Counted from the first letter of the stretch, positions 23,000 to 31,274 are shown. The stretch is DNA of 31,274 nucleotides from JBBRLG01 sp038231495 (GCA_038231495.1 JBBRLG010000010.1:1-31274), one strand, 5' to 3'. The notes: generated by a model from the sequence alone, not told the origin. Translations and numbers: made by a program.

Positions 23000-25087
23000 T
23001 TATTTCTCCGGCCACGCGGACAGCACCGTCGCCCGCATTACCGGGTCGGGCGTCTTCTTGCCGCTGCGGTGGGTAAGGCGTTTGAAACGCTCGTTCGTCG
23101 CCTGCCACACGCCCCAGGCGAAGATCGCCCAGCAAAACGTGCCACCCATGCCAAAGATGAGAATCTTGATGGGGTTCATGTGCCGGTCGAACTGGGTCGT
23201 AAACTCCTCCGTCCGGAACGGGAAGAAACCAAGAACGAGAGGCGGCGTTATGCCCAGGAGGAGTTGCAGAACCGTCTCGAAAGCGTCCCCGCCGCTAGGG
23301 CCGCTCCGCGCGACGCCCATCAAACAGCAAGCGCACCCCCAGACGATCCAGTGGCCGCCGCCGATCAGGAGGGCCGTGCTCAGCGTGGCCAGGATAGCCC
23401 GCAGGCTGCTGCCCGACACTACCGAAAACCACAGCCCCAGGCTCGCCGACGCCGCCGCGTAAACCAGCCAGCACATGACGAGCAACGGGAACATAAAAAG
23501 GTTCATGCCCCCCGTGAAAACGCCGACGCCCCAGATGAACAGCAGCCAAACGGCCACCCAGCGCACGCTGAGGATGCTGCCGAGCCACTTGCCGAACAGG
23601 ATTTCCTCGCCGCTCATCGGACTGGTCAGGATCGCGTCAAACGTGTCCTTCTCGCGCTCGCCCCGGACCGCCGTGGCCGCCCGCACCATCACGCCGACCA
23701 GGCCAAGCACGCCGACCATCGCGCCGACGACGCGAACGTAGTGGTTCACTTCCTCCCCCAGCATCGACCAGGGGTCGCGATAATAAAACCGATTGCCGTA
23801 GAGGTTGTTGTCCAGGAAATAGATGAAAATTCCCAGCAGAGGCAGGATGCTGAGGATCACCAGCAAGACGAACAAAATCCGCAGCACGATGTGCAACCGG
23901 AAGCCGCGCTCCGCGTGGACCTCCTTCCAAATCATGGGGTAGTTGCCGACCGGGGGCAGCTTGCGTTTGGACCCCAGCCCGAACCAGGTGCGGCCCTTGG
24001 GCGGCGGTTTGGGCGTGGCCAGCGCCACGCGCCGCAACAGCGCCATGGAGGCGAGCAGACTCACCACCGCAATGGCACCATGAAAGAGCGCGTACTCCTG
24101 CACCGTGGCCCAGACGACCGAACCGACGATGGCGTTGGACCTGCCGATCTGCGCGAGGGCGTAGAGCGGGTTGCCGACGCGGAAGCCGGTCACCAGCCAC
24201 AGGGACAGGTCGCCCAGCGTGACGGGGCTGGTCCAATAGCGCGACGAGGGAAAGCTGTTGGCTCCCAGTTGGAAGTTCAGCCACTCGCTACAGCCCCACA
24301 GGCCGAAAAAGACGAGCATGGCCAGGTAAACCATCAGGATGGCGTCGCGCGTCCGCCGGGCCACGGTCGAGGCGAAGATGCTCAGGCCGGCGATGCTCAG
24401 CATGGTCATTCCGATGCCGGCGTAGCTCGCCAGCAACAGGTCGGGGTCGATGCCGCCCATGAACTGGAGGGCGCTGACGATCGGGAGGCCGGCGATGAGC
24501 AGCATCGTCAGGTGCAGCAACCGGGCGACGAACTTGCCCAGGACGATTTCGCGATTGCGCAGGTCGGTGGCCAGGATGTATTCGATCGTTTTCCGTTCTT
24601 TTTCCTCGGAGATGGCGCCGGCGACGTAGGCGGGCGTCATGAGGACGGTAATGGCCAGTTGGGCGGACACGAACACCGTGAAAAACAGCATCGTGAACCG
24701 GGCAACCGCCACGGTGTCCGAAGCCCGGTAAGGGGCGTCCTGGACGCACGTGACGTAGTACATCCAGCACAGCAGAAAGAAGAGTAGCCCGACGTAGAGG
24801 AAGCGAATGATGTAAGTGCGTGCGCGGCGGGCGCTGCGGACCAGGTCGTAGAAGAGGACGGGGCCGAAGACGAAGAACCAGCCCTGGCGCAGCACGAAGC
24901 CAAAGAGGACGAGCAGGGTGCCCCAGGCAAGGACGTACAAAAACAGCGACAGGGAATGGCCCCACCGGAGGAGCGCCACGGTCGCCAGCACGAGGCCGAG
25001 GAACGCCAGGCGTTCGACCCACGCGCGCGCCGAGTTCGACCAGGGGACGGTCCGCTGGAACCAGTTGAGGACGGTAGAGGACGCCAT
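23000..25087 (-). CDS. Tandem ABC-2 type permease
   Basis: The 695-residue membrane protein looks like two ABC-2 permease modules in one chain. The first has hydrophobic helices near 28-60, 68-82 and 94-115, and the soluble signature TPAYVAGAISEEKERKTIEY at 151-170. LATDLRNREIVLGKFVARL and several further helices follow. The second module repeats the pattern later with AVRGEREKDTFDAILTSPMSGEEILFGKW. No ATPase subunit is in the window, so it must be encoded elsewhere. I chose ATG 25087; the frame stays open to 25258 but only through the palindromic repeats. It leads the operon with the DHPS-like gene and pabB, though no functional tie is evident. Confidence 0.88.
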   Translation of the reverse strand: MASSTVLNWFQRTVPWSNSARAWVERLAFLGLVLATVALLRWGHSLSLFLYVLAWGTLLVLFGFVLRQGWFFVFGPVLFYDLVRSARRARTYIIRFLYVGLLFFLLCWMYYVTCVQDAPYRASDTVAVARFTMLFFTVFVSAQLAITVLMTPAYVAGAISEEKERKTIEYILATDLRNREIVLGKFVARLLHLTMLLIAGLPIVSALQFMGGIDPDLLLASYAGIGMTMLSIAGLSIFASTVARRTRDAILMVYLAMLVFFGLWGCSEWLNFQLGANSFPSSRYWTSPVTLGDLSLWLVTGFRVGNPLYALAQIGRSNAIVGSVVWATVQEYALFHGAIAVVSLLASMALLRRVALATPKPPPKGRTWFGLGSKRKLPPVGNYPMIWKEVHAERGFRLHIVLRILFVLLVILSILPLLGIFIYFLDNNLYGNRFYYRDPWSMLGEEVNHYVRVVGAMVGVLGLVGVMVRAATAVRGEREKDTFDAILTSPMSGEEILFGKWLGSILSVRWVAVWLLFIWGVGVFTGGMNLFMFPLLVMCWLVYAAASASLGLWFSVVSGSSLRAILATLSTALLIGGGHWIVWGCACCLMGVARSGPSGGDAFETVLQLLLGITPPLVLGFFPFRTEEFTTQFDRHMNPIKILIFGMGGTFCWAIFAWGVWQATNERFKRLTHRSGKKTPDPVMRATVLSAWPEK

Positions 25088-25190
25088 GCGCACGCTCTCG
25101 GTGGAAGGTCGGGGAGCGAGTCTGTCGCCGCCCAGTTTACGCGAAGGTTGCCGCGGGTGCAATCGGCTCGATGCCGCCTCATTGCGCTCA

Positions 25191-25351
25191 GCCGCAAGCT
25201 GGCTGAACCCACGCAGAAGGTCGTAGCCGCAAGCGGCTCGCTTGCTGGCTGAACCCACGTAGAAGCCAGCAAGCGAGCTGCGACGTGGCTTCAGCCAGCA
25301 AGCGGGCCGCTTGCGGCTACGGTTGAACCCGCTGTCGTAGCCGCAAGCGGC
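25191..25351. repeat. GCCGCAAGCGGC palindrome cluster
   Basis: A 29-base left arm at 25222-25250 pairs with a right arm at 25293-25321 with one mismatch. A damaged right arm lies at 25264-25286, a partial left arm at 25336-25351, and another fragment at 25191-25215. The cluster fills the space between the divergent permease and alpha-2-macroglobulin genes, upstream of the promoter at 25386. It is the GCTGGCT subtype, like 12938-13120. Confidence 0.9.
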
Positions 25352-25385
25352 ACCCCAAGAAATTCGCTCGCCGACGCCAACTCTT

Positions 25386-25415
25386 TTGACGCAAAGGCGT
25401 CTGATAGGGTAGAGT
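25386..25415 (+). promoter_or_regulatory. Sigma70-like promoter of the alpha-2-macroglobulin gene
   Basis: TTGACG at 25386-25391 and TAGAGT at 25410-25415 are separated by 18 bases, a near-consensus arrangement. The start codon is 53 bases downstream. This is the best promoter match in the window. Confidence 0.55.
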
Positions 25416-25468
25416 TACTACCCTGGCGACGCCTGCAATTGCACCGAACCCGATACGCGGAGGCCTTC

Positions 25469-28400
25469 ATGGCAGTCAATCAATCCGTGCGCGGCAATTT
25501 TCCGTGGGCACCCGTGGCACTTGCGGCCGGGATCGCCGGCCTCGTCGTCGCGCTCGTGCTCATCCAGCCCAGCGGCAAGGTGGCCGCGGCCGCGAGCATT
25601 GCGCCCGAAAACCCCGCCGGCTTCCAGACCACCGAAAACCTCGTCCTCACCGTCAACCTGCCGGCGGCCAAGGTGAAAAAGAGCGGCAGCCTCAGCGTCG
25701 AGCTGCGCAACGCCAAGGGTGAGTTGATCGAGGACAAACAGCGCACTGTCGAGATCGGGTCCGAGGCGTCCAGCCAGCGGTTCGAGTTCAAGGCGCTGAA
25801 GGTGCCCGCCGACCAGGTGACGTTGCACTGCCAGTTCGAGAAGGAAAAGATTGAAGTGCCGTTGGCGAAAGTGCTGCTCGTCAAGGCCCACGAGACGACG
25901 CTGTCCAGCGGCCAGGAGTTCTTCGCCGGCAGCAAGGCATCGCTGCGCTGCGAGGTCCACGGCGTCAAGTCGATGTCCGAAACCGTGCCGCTGGGTGCCG
26001 CGACCGTCGTCGTCCGCCTCCGGGACAAGGACGGCAAGGTGACACCGGTCTACGAAGGCAAGGCGGGCGAGAACGGCGTCGCCGACGTGGAATTCAAGGT
26101 GCCCGCGCTGCCCGCCGGCAACTACAAGCTGGAAGTCGCCACCAAGTCGAACCTCGGCGAGGAGAAACTGGAACGCGACGTGAAGGTCAAGACCGCGCCC
26201 AAGGTGCTGCTCGTCACCGACAAGCCGCTCTACCAGCCCGGCCAGCTGATGCACATCCGGGCATTAGCCTTGCAATCGTTCGACCTGACGCCCGTCGCCG
26301 ACGCGACGCTAGTATTCGAGGTCGAGGACGCCAAGGGCAACAAGGTCTTCAAGCAGGAACAGAAAACGTCGCCGCACGGCATCGCGTTTGTCGATTTCCA
26401 GCTTGCCAGTGAAGTGAACCAGGGCGATTACCACATCCGCGCGATCTTGAACGACACCCAATCCGACAAGACGGTTGCGGTCAAGCCGTACGTCCTGCCC
26501 AAGTTCAAGGCCGACGTGACCGCCGACAAGAAGTTTTATCTGCCCAAGGAGACGCTGCACGTCGATCTGCAAAGCGACTACTTCTTCGGCAAGCCGGTCG
26601 CCGACTCCAAGGTGAAGATCACCGCCAGCACGTTCGACGTGGCGTTCAAAGAGTTTCAGACGGTGGACACGACGACCGACGCCCGCGGCCACGTCAAGGC
26701 CGAGATCAAGCTGCCGGACTACTTCGTCGGCCAGCCCCTCGAAAAGGGCAACGCCATTGTCCGCCTCGAAATCAAGATCACGGACAAGGCGGACCACACC
26801 GAGACGATTGCCAAAACCTACCCCGTCAGCGACCAGGCGGTGCGCATCAGCCTCATCCCCGAGGCGGGCCGGCTGATTCCGGGGTTGGAAAACCGCGTCT
26901 TTGCCGCGGCGATCTACCCCGACGGCAGCCCCGCCCAGTGCGAGGTCAACGTCTGGCAGGGCGTGAAGGCCAAGGACAAGCCGTTCGCCACCGTCACGAC
27001 GAACGAGGCCGGCCTGGCCGAGTTCAAGCTGACGCCGAAGGCCGAACAGTACCGCCCCGGCGAGTGGGAGCAACGACCGGTCGAAATGCTGGGCGGCCAG
27101 GCACCGCAGGTGTGGGCGGCGCAGAAAAACCTCTTCGACTTGACCGCCGAGGCCAAGGACGCCAGGGGCAACCAGGCCCACACGACCGTGGCGCTGACCA
27201 GCGAACCGCTCGGCGAAAACGTATTGCTCCGGCTGGACAAGGCGATTTACAAGGGCGGCGACGCGCTCAACATCGACGTGCGCACGTCCGCCGGCCTGCC
27301 GACCGTGTACTTCGACGTGATCCGCGGCGGGCAGACACTCCTCACGAAATGGCTCGACGTGAAGGACGGCCGGGCGCAGTACAAGCTCGACCTGCCGCCG
27401 AGCGTCTTCGGCACGCTGGAGCTGCACGCTTATCAAATGGTGGCCGGCGGCGAGATCATCCGCGACAGCCGCGTGATTTACGTCAACGCCGCGTCGGACC
27501 TCAAGATCGACGTGAAGGCCGACCAGGACGTTTACGCGCCCGGCGGCAAGGGGGCGATTACGTTCCGCGTGACGGACAAGGACGGCAACCCCGCGACGGC
27601 AGCACTCGGCGTCCTGATCGTCGATGAGGCGGTGTACGCCCTGCAAGAGATGCAGCCCGGCCTGGAAAAAGTCTATTTCACGCTGCAAGAAGAACTGCTC
27701 AAGCCCCAGGTTCAGATGTTGTACAAGCCGAGCGAAGGCCTCGACGCGCTGGTGCGCGAGCCGGTGTTGGCGGAAGCCAAGCAGCAAGTCGCCGAGGTGC
27801 TGCTGACCGCGGCTCGCCCGAAACCGCCGGCCCGCTGGGCGGTCGATCCGGTCATGGAACGCCGGCAAAAGATGGACACGCAACTCGGTGCCATTGGCAC
27901 GGCACTCTACCTCTTCGCAGCGCAGAACCGCCCGTTCCTTACCTACGACAAGACTGCCAAGACGTGGGGCTTCAACCCGGAGCTGCTGGAAGAGTGCGTC
28001 AAGTCCGGCTTCCTGGACAAGGCCCAACTGACAGACCCGATGGGGGCGAAGATCACCCTCGAAACGCTGGCGCGCGTGGAGAAACAATTCTCGGCGGACC
28101 GGCTGGCCACGGCCCAAACGAAATACCGGATGAACCAGGTCGGCTGGACGCTGGCGAACTTCGCGAACATGCACCAGAAGGACTACTTCAAGGACGGCAA
28201 GTGGAGCTTCCCGGAAACGATCGTCGCCGACGCGACCAAGGGAACGGGCCTGGACGCCAGCTGGTTCAAGGACGCCTGGGGCAACGCCTTCAAGTTCGTC
28301 CGTCGGGAAAAGAAGCTCGCCAACGACTCAGGCCAGGCCCATTTCGACTTCTACGAGTTCGTGTCCGCCGGCCCGGACGGCAAGTTCGACACCGCGGACG

Positions 28401-30874
28401 ACGTGACGTTGACGCCTACGCAGCAGCCGGTTTTGGACCAGGGGTGGTTCTTGCCCGACGACGCGCGGCAACAGCGGACGGCCCAACTGCACAACCGCTT
28501 GAACCGCAATCGTCGCCAGTTCCTTGGATTCGAGGGAGCCCTGTTCGGCGCGCCGGGAAAAAATGGAGGACCGCAAGAAGCCATGCCGCGAGGCGGCGCC
28601 TTCCCTCCCGGTCAGGCCGGCAAAGGCGGCGGCGGCGGCTTCCCTCTGACGAAAGACGTTGGCGACGCGAAGAAGGACAAGAAGCCGGATGAGAAGGTGA
28701 AGGCGGACAACCCTGCGGACCACGCCGCGGGCGCTGCCGCACCGCCGCCGCGGCTACGCGAATATTTCCCCGAAACGCTGCTCTGGCAGCCCGCCCTCAT
28801 TACCGACGACAAGGGCATCGCCCAACTACACTTCAACTTCGCCGACTCGATCACGACCTGGCGGCTCACCGCCTCCGCCTCGTCGAAGGGCGGCGCGCTC
28901 GGCGGCGTCAACGCACCGCTGCGCGTCTTCCAGGACTTCTTCGTGGACATCGACCTGCCGGTCGCCCTGACGCAGAACGACGAGGTCGCCTTCCCGGTCG
29001 CCGTCTACAACTACCTGAAAACGCCGCAAACCGTGACGCTCCGCCTGGAAGCGAACCCGACGTTCGAGCTGACCGACGGCGCGGGGCTGACGCGCACGCT
29101 CGACCTGAAGCCAAACGAGGTCACTTCCGTCAAGTTCCGCATCCGCGCGAAAAAGGTCGGCGCGCTGCCGTTGGTCGTCACGGCCACCGGCAGCAAGGCG
29201 AGCGACAAGATTCAGCGCGTCATCGACGTGGTGCCGAACGGCCGCAAGGTCGAACAGGTCGTATCCGACCGCCTGGCGGGCCGCGTCAGCCAGACGATCG
29301 CGATCCCCAACAACGCCATCGAGGATTCGTCGCAGCTATACGTCAAAGTCTACCCCGGCGTCTTCAGCCAGGTGCTCGAAGGCACCGACAGCATCCTGCG
29401 CATGCCCGGCGGCTGCTTCGAGCAAACGTCGTCGTCCGCGTATCCGAACGTGCTGGTGGTGGACTACATCAAGAAGAATAAGCTGGCGTCGCCCGCCCTG
29501 TTGCTCAAGTCGGAGCAGTACCTCAACGTCGGCTACCAACGGCTGCTGACCTTCGAGCGGCCCGGCGGCGGCTTCGACTGGTGGGGTAGCGGCGAGCCGT
29601 TGGTCTGGCTCAGCGCGTACGGCCTGCAAGAGTTCGCCGACATGGCCAAGGTGTATCCCACCGACCGCGGCGTCATCGACCGCACGCAAGCCTGGCTCTT
29701 GAAGCAACAAGCCGCGGACGGCACCTGGTCGAAGATCGGCGCGACGCACGGCGTCAGCATCGAGCGCATGGGCGATCCGAAAATGTTGCTAACCAGCTAC
29801 GTGACGTGGTCGCTCCTGGAAAGCGGCTGCAAGGCGGCGGAGTTGAAAAAGTCGATCGAGTTCATCCGCGCCAACGTGCAGAAGGAGGACAACGCTTACA
29901 TCCTGGCCCTGGCCGCGAACGCCCTGGCCGCGTGGGACGCCAAGGACGACAGCACGCACGAGGCGCTCGTCAAGGTTCTCAAGAAGATCGACGAGCAGAA
30001 GTTGGAAAAGCCGGAGTGGAAGGCCGCGTACTTCCCGGCCAAGGGCCAATCGCTGTCCTACGCCCGCGACGACAGCCTGAACGTCGAGACGACGGCGCTG
30101 GCCGTGCTGGCCATGCTCAAGAGCGGCCAGTTTGCCAACAGTGTCAATCAGTCGCTCTTGTACATCGCCAAGTCGAAAGACGCCTACGGCACCTGGGGCA
30201 GCACCCAGGCGACGATCCTGGCCTTGAAGGCGCTCGTCGCGGCGTCCGGCGGCGTCCCGCAAAAGGGCGAGGCGACGTTCACCGTCCTGGTCAACGGCAA
30301 GGAGGTCGAGTCGAAGTTCATCAACGAAAAGAACGCCGACGTGATGCAGGTAATCGACTGCAACAAGTACCTCAAGGCCGGTGCCAACGAGGTGACGATC
30401 GACGTGAAGGGCGAATCGAACCTCATGTACTCGGTGGTGGGCCGGCACTTCGAGCCGTGGCAGGCGGTGGAGGCCGTCAAGCCGACGCTGGCAGTGTCGG
30501 TGGCCTACGACCGCACGAAGCTGTCCACGGCGGACCTGCTACGGGCAAAGGCGACGTTGAAGAACAATGGCAAGGAGTACGCGTCGATGGTGATGGTGGA
30601 CCTGGGCATCCCGCCCGGCTTCACGGTGGACGCGGGCGACTTTGCCGAGCTGGTGGCCGCCAAGAAGGTGAACAAGTTCAGCGTGACGGCCCGGCAAGTG
30701 ACGCTCTACCTGAGCGACGTGAAGCCTGGCGAGTCGCAAAGTTTCGAGTACAGCCTGAAGCCGAAGTACCCGCTCAAGGCCAAGACGCCGTCCACGGTGG
30801 TGTACGAGTATTACACGCCGAAGAACCGCGGCACCGCCGCCCCGGTGGAGATCATTGTCGAGGAAAAGAAGTGA
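25469..30874 (+). CDS. Thioester alpha-2-macroglobulin family protein
   Basis: Bacterial alpha-2-macroglobulins trap attacking proteases. Cleavage of a bait region exposes a thioester that binds the enzyme. This one has 1801 residues. An N-terminal membrane anchor or uncleaved signal spans about 14-34, without a lipobox. Macroglobulin-like beta domains follow, with KPLYQPGQLMHIRAL as the MG-domain mark. Residues 796-985 are an unusual insertion resembling type II secretion pseudopilin G, ending in DAWGNAF (D935) and SAGPDGKFDTADDV (D970). A Gly/Lys/Pro-rich linker runs about 1015-1094. ETLLWQPALITDDKG opens the A2M domain. The thioester motif is CFEQ, C1316 to Q1319, so the trap should be chemically competent. 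The C-terminal receptor-like domain ends the chain. GGAGG lies 5 bases before the ATG. No PBP1C gene is adjacent. Confidence 0.96.
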   Translation: MAVNQSVRGNFPWAPVALAAGIAGLVVALVLIQPSGKVAAAASIAPENPAGFQTTENLVLTVNLPAAKVKKSGSLSVELRNAKGELIEDKQRTVEIGSEASSQRFEFKALKVPADQVTLHCQFEKEKIEVPLAKVLLVKAHETTLSSGQEFFAGSKASLRCEVHGVKSMSETVPLGAATVVVRLRDKDGKVTPVYEGKAGENGVADVEFKVPALPAGNYKLEVATKSNLGEEKLERDVKVKTAPKVLLVTDKPLYQPGQLMHIRALALQSFDLTPVADATLVFEVEDAKGNKVFKQEQKTSPHGIAFVDFQLASEVNQGDYHIRAILNDTQSDKTVAVKPYVLPKFKADVTADKKFYLPKETLHVDLQSDYFFGKPVADSKVKITASTFDVAFKEFQTVDTTTDARGHVKAEIKLPDYFVGQPLEKGNAIVRLEIKITDKADHTETIAKTYPVSDQAVRISLIPEAGRLIPGLENRVFAAAIYPDGSPAQCEVNVWQGVKAKDKPFATVTTNEAGLAEFKLTPKAEQYRPGEWEQRPVEMLGGQAPQVWAAQKNLFDLTAEAKDARGNQAHTTVALTSEPLGENVLLRLDKAIYKGGDALNIDVRTSAGLPTVYFDVIRGGQTLLTKWLDVKDGRAQYKLDLPPSVFGTLELHAYQMVAGGEIIRDSRVIYVNAASDLKIDVKADQDVYAPGGKGAITFRVTDKDGNPATAALGVLIVDEAVYALQEMQPGLEKVYFTLQEELLKPQVQMLYKPSEGLDALVREPVLAEAKQQVAEVLLTAARPKPPARWAVDPVMERRQKMDTQLGAIGTALYLFAAQNRPFLTYDKTAKTWGFNPELLEECVKSGFLDKAQLTDPMGAKITLETLARVEKQFSADRLATAQTKYRMNQVGWTLANFANMHQKDYFKDGKWSFPETIVADATKGTGLDASWFKDAWGNAFKFVRREKKLANDSGQAHFDFYEFVSAGPDGKFDTADDVTLTPTQQPVLDQGWFLPDDARQQRTAQLHNRLNRNRRQFLGFEGALFGAPGKNGGPQEAMPRGGAFPPGQAGKGGGGGFPLTKDVGDAKKDKKPDEKVKADNPADHAAGAAAPPPRLREYFPETLLWQPALITDDKGIAQLHFNFADSITTWRLTASASSKGGALGGVNAPLRVFQDFFVDIDLPVALTQNDEVAFPVAVYNYLKTPQTVTLRLEANPTFELTDGAGLTRTLDLKPNEVTSVKFRIRAKKVGALPLVVTATGSKASDKIQRVIDVVPNGRKVEQVVSDRLAGRVSQTIAIPNNAIEDSSQLYVKVYPGVFSQVLEGTDSILRMPGGCFEQTSSSAYPNVLVVDYIKKNKLASPALLLKSEQYLNVGYQRLLTFERPGGGFDWWGSGEPLVWLSAYGLQEFADMAKVYPTDRGVIDRTQAWLLKQQAADGTWSKIGATHGVSIERMGDPKMLLTSYVTWSLLESGCKAAELKKSIEFIRANVQKEDNAYILALAANALAAWDAKDDSTHEALVKVLKKIDEQKLEKPEWKAAYFPAKGQSLSYARDDSLNVETTALAVLAMLKSGQFANSVNQSLLYIAKSKDAYGTWGSTQATILALKALVAASGGVPQKGEATFTVLVNGKEVESKFINEKNADVMQVIDCNKYLKAGANEVTIDVKGESNLMYSVVGRHFEPWQAVEAVKPTLAVSVAYDRTKLSTADLLRAKATLKNNGKEYASMVMVDLGIPPGFTVDAGDFAELVAAKKVNKFSVTARQVTLYLSDVKPGESQSFEYSLKPKYPLKAKTPSTVVYEYYTPKNRGTAAPVEIIVEEKK

Positions 30875-30906
30875 CCTAACACCTCACGCCGAGGCGTTCG
30901 GGCAGG

Positions 30907-30940
30907 AGGCGAACCGGCTGCTTACGCGGCCGGTTCGCCT
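30907..30940 (+). terminator. Strong hairpin behind the alpha-2-macroglobulin gene
   Basis: Perfect 12-bp arms, 30907-30918 and 30929-30940 (AGGCGAACCGGC and its complement), surround a 10-base loop 32 bases after the stop codon. A pyrimidine run TCCCTTCCC follows. It fits a terminator, though the tail is not a pure U-run. Confidence 0.65.
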
Positions 30941-30944
30941 TCCC

Positions 30945-31020
30945 TTCCCGGTCCGATTCGACCCGAGCCACGCCAATGCACATATGGCGAGGGTGGCCCC
31001 CCTGCCGTCGTCAAGCGTCG
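30945..31020 (+). repeat. Flanking hairpin module B
   Basis: About 70 bases match the minus strand of 15010-15080, behind the M16 gene. They include GATTCGACCC, GCCACGCCAATGC, TGGCGAGGGT and CTGCCGTCGTCAAGCG. The hairpin arms here are degenerate. Both modules follow the 3' end of a gene for a large exported protein in the same orientation. Confidence 0.7.
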
Positions 31021-31086
31021 CGGAGTCTTTTGCTCAAGTCCTTATCGTTGAACAAGTTCCTTCCCTTCTGTTTCTCGATTTCGGGC

Positions 31087-31274
31087 ATGGTTCAAACTCG
31101 GGTGGCAAAGGAAGCAACCTTTGTGCAATGACGTGGCGCTGGGGCGCCACCCGGAACGAATGCTTTAAGTCTATGCCCGGCCATAAGTTCCACCTTGGAA
31201 AATTCGTTCGGAGGGGTGTGTGGCAGAGTGAATGAAACGAATTCCACCTGTTGCCTCGTGCTTGCGGCTTTTGA
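31087..31274 (+). repeat. Core element B, cut by the window end
   Basis: It starts with ATGGTTCAAA at 31087-31096 and runs to the last base, where TTTTGA fits the start of the expected closing repeat. It is colinear with 14814-15002 without gaps. GTGGCG and CGCCAC at about 31133-31150 form a short stem that is imperfect in copy A. A stop codon interrupts, after 14 codons, the frame that is open in copy A. The 66 bases between module and core (31021-31086) have no counterpart at 15 kb. Confidence 0.82.

Noticed and set aside
22607..24787. A 726-codon open frame opposite the DHPS-like and permease genes
   Set aside because: Its translation is rich in Gln, His, Arg and Asp without hydrophobic core patterns, while the opposite strand has clear membrane and DHPS-like motifs.
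25088..25258. N-terminal extension of the permease by 57 residues
   Set aside because: The extension is translated from the palindromic repeats and their flank; the hydrophobic permease pattern begins after ATG 25087.
26309..28174. A 621-codon open frame opposite the alpha-2-macroglobulin gene
   Set aside because: Same reasoning: it is a shadow of a certain gene, with no family likeness of its own.
30855..31235. A 126-codon open frame behind the alpha-2-macroglobulin gene
   Set aside because: It runs across the terminator hairpin and the repeat module, and no family likeness is seen; it is in a different frame from the one shared by both core elements.

Overview
The window is GC-rich, densely coded on both strands, and looks like the chromosome of a planctomycete, probably of the Gemmataceae. 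The grounds are the mix of families: DUF4058, Uma2, a rhomboid protease with a charged C-terminal tail, a DUF6513/dihydropteroate-synthase-like protein, and a very large alpha-2-macroglobulin. Start regions mostly have weak Shine-Dalgarno sites, and the gene ends are full of palindromic repeats. This placement is inference from gene content; no rRNA or tRNA gene was seen.

Layout. 1-3.1 kb: the tail of a membrane protein, then a PurS-PurL fusion for purine synthesis. 3.1-5.6 kb: a DUF4058 protein, a block of REP-like and nested hairpin repeats, then a rhomboid protease and an FmdB-type zinc ribbon. 5.6-8.7 kb: a poly-C/G inverted repeat, an ArsR repressor, a CaiB-type CoA-transferase, a Uma2 nuclease-fold protein and a convergent GbsR/MarR regulator. 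8.8-11.9 kb: a sugar-nucleotide epimerase, a PilZ protein, a DUF2179/DUF5698 membrane protein and a secreted thioredoxin-like unknown. 12-14.5 kb: an accessory patch with a toxin-first RelE/HTH module and a lone P-loop ATPase between two large REP palindromes. 14.5-20 kb: an M16 metallopeptidase, an FHA protein and a parvulin-type prolyl isomerase, the first two separated by three different repeat families.

20.1-25.1 kb is one minus-strand operon in the order ABC-2 permease, DHPS-like DUF6513 protein, pabB, with gaps of only about 12 bases. The pairing of pabB with an archaeal-type DHPS-like gene suggests pterin synthesis, folate or tetrahydromethanopterin. 25.4-30.9 kb is an 1801-residue thioester alpha-2-macroglobulin with an unusual pseudopilin-G-like insertion in its bait region, its own sigma70-like promoter and a strong terminator.

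The most unusual non-coding signal is a core element of about 190 bp at 14814-15006, repeated at 31087-31274 and cut by the window end. The copies are about 87% identical without a single indel, have terminal inverted repeats, and lie in opposite orientation relative to a conserved flanking hairpin module. The other notable repeat family has 29-bp arms built around GCCGCAAGCGGC and shows paired base changes in its stems.
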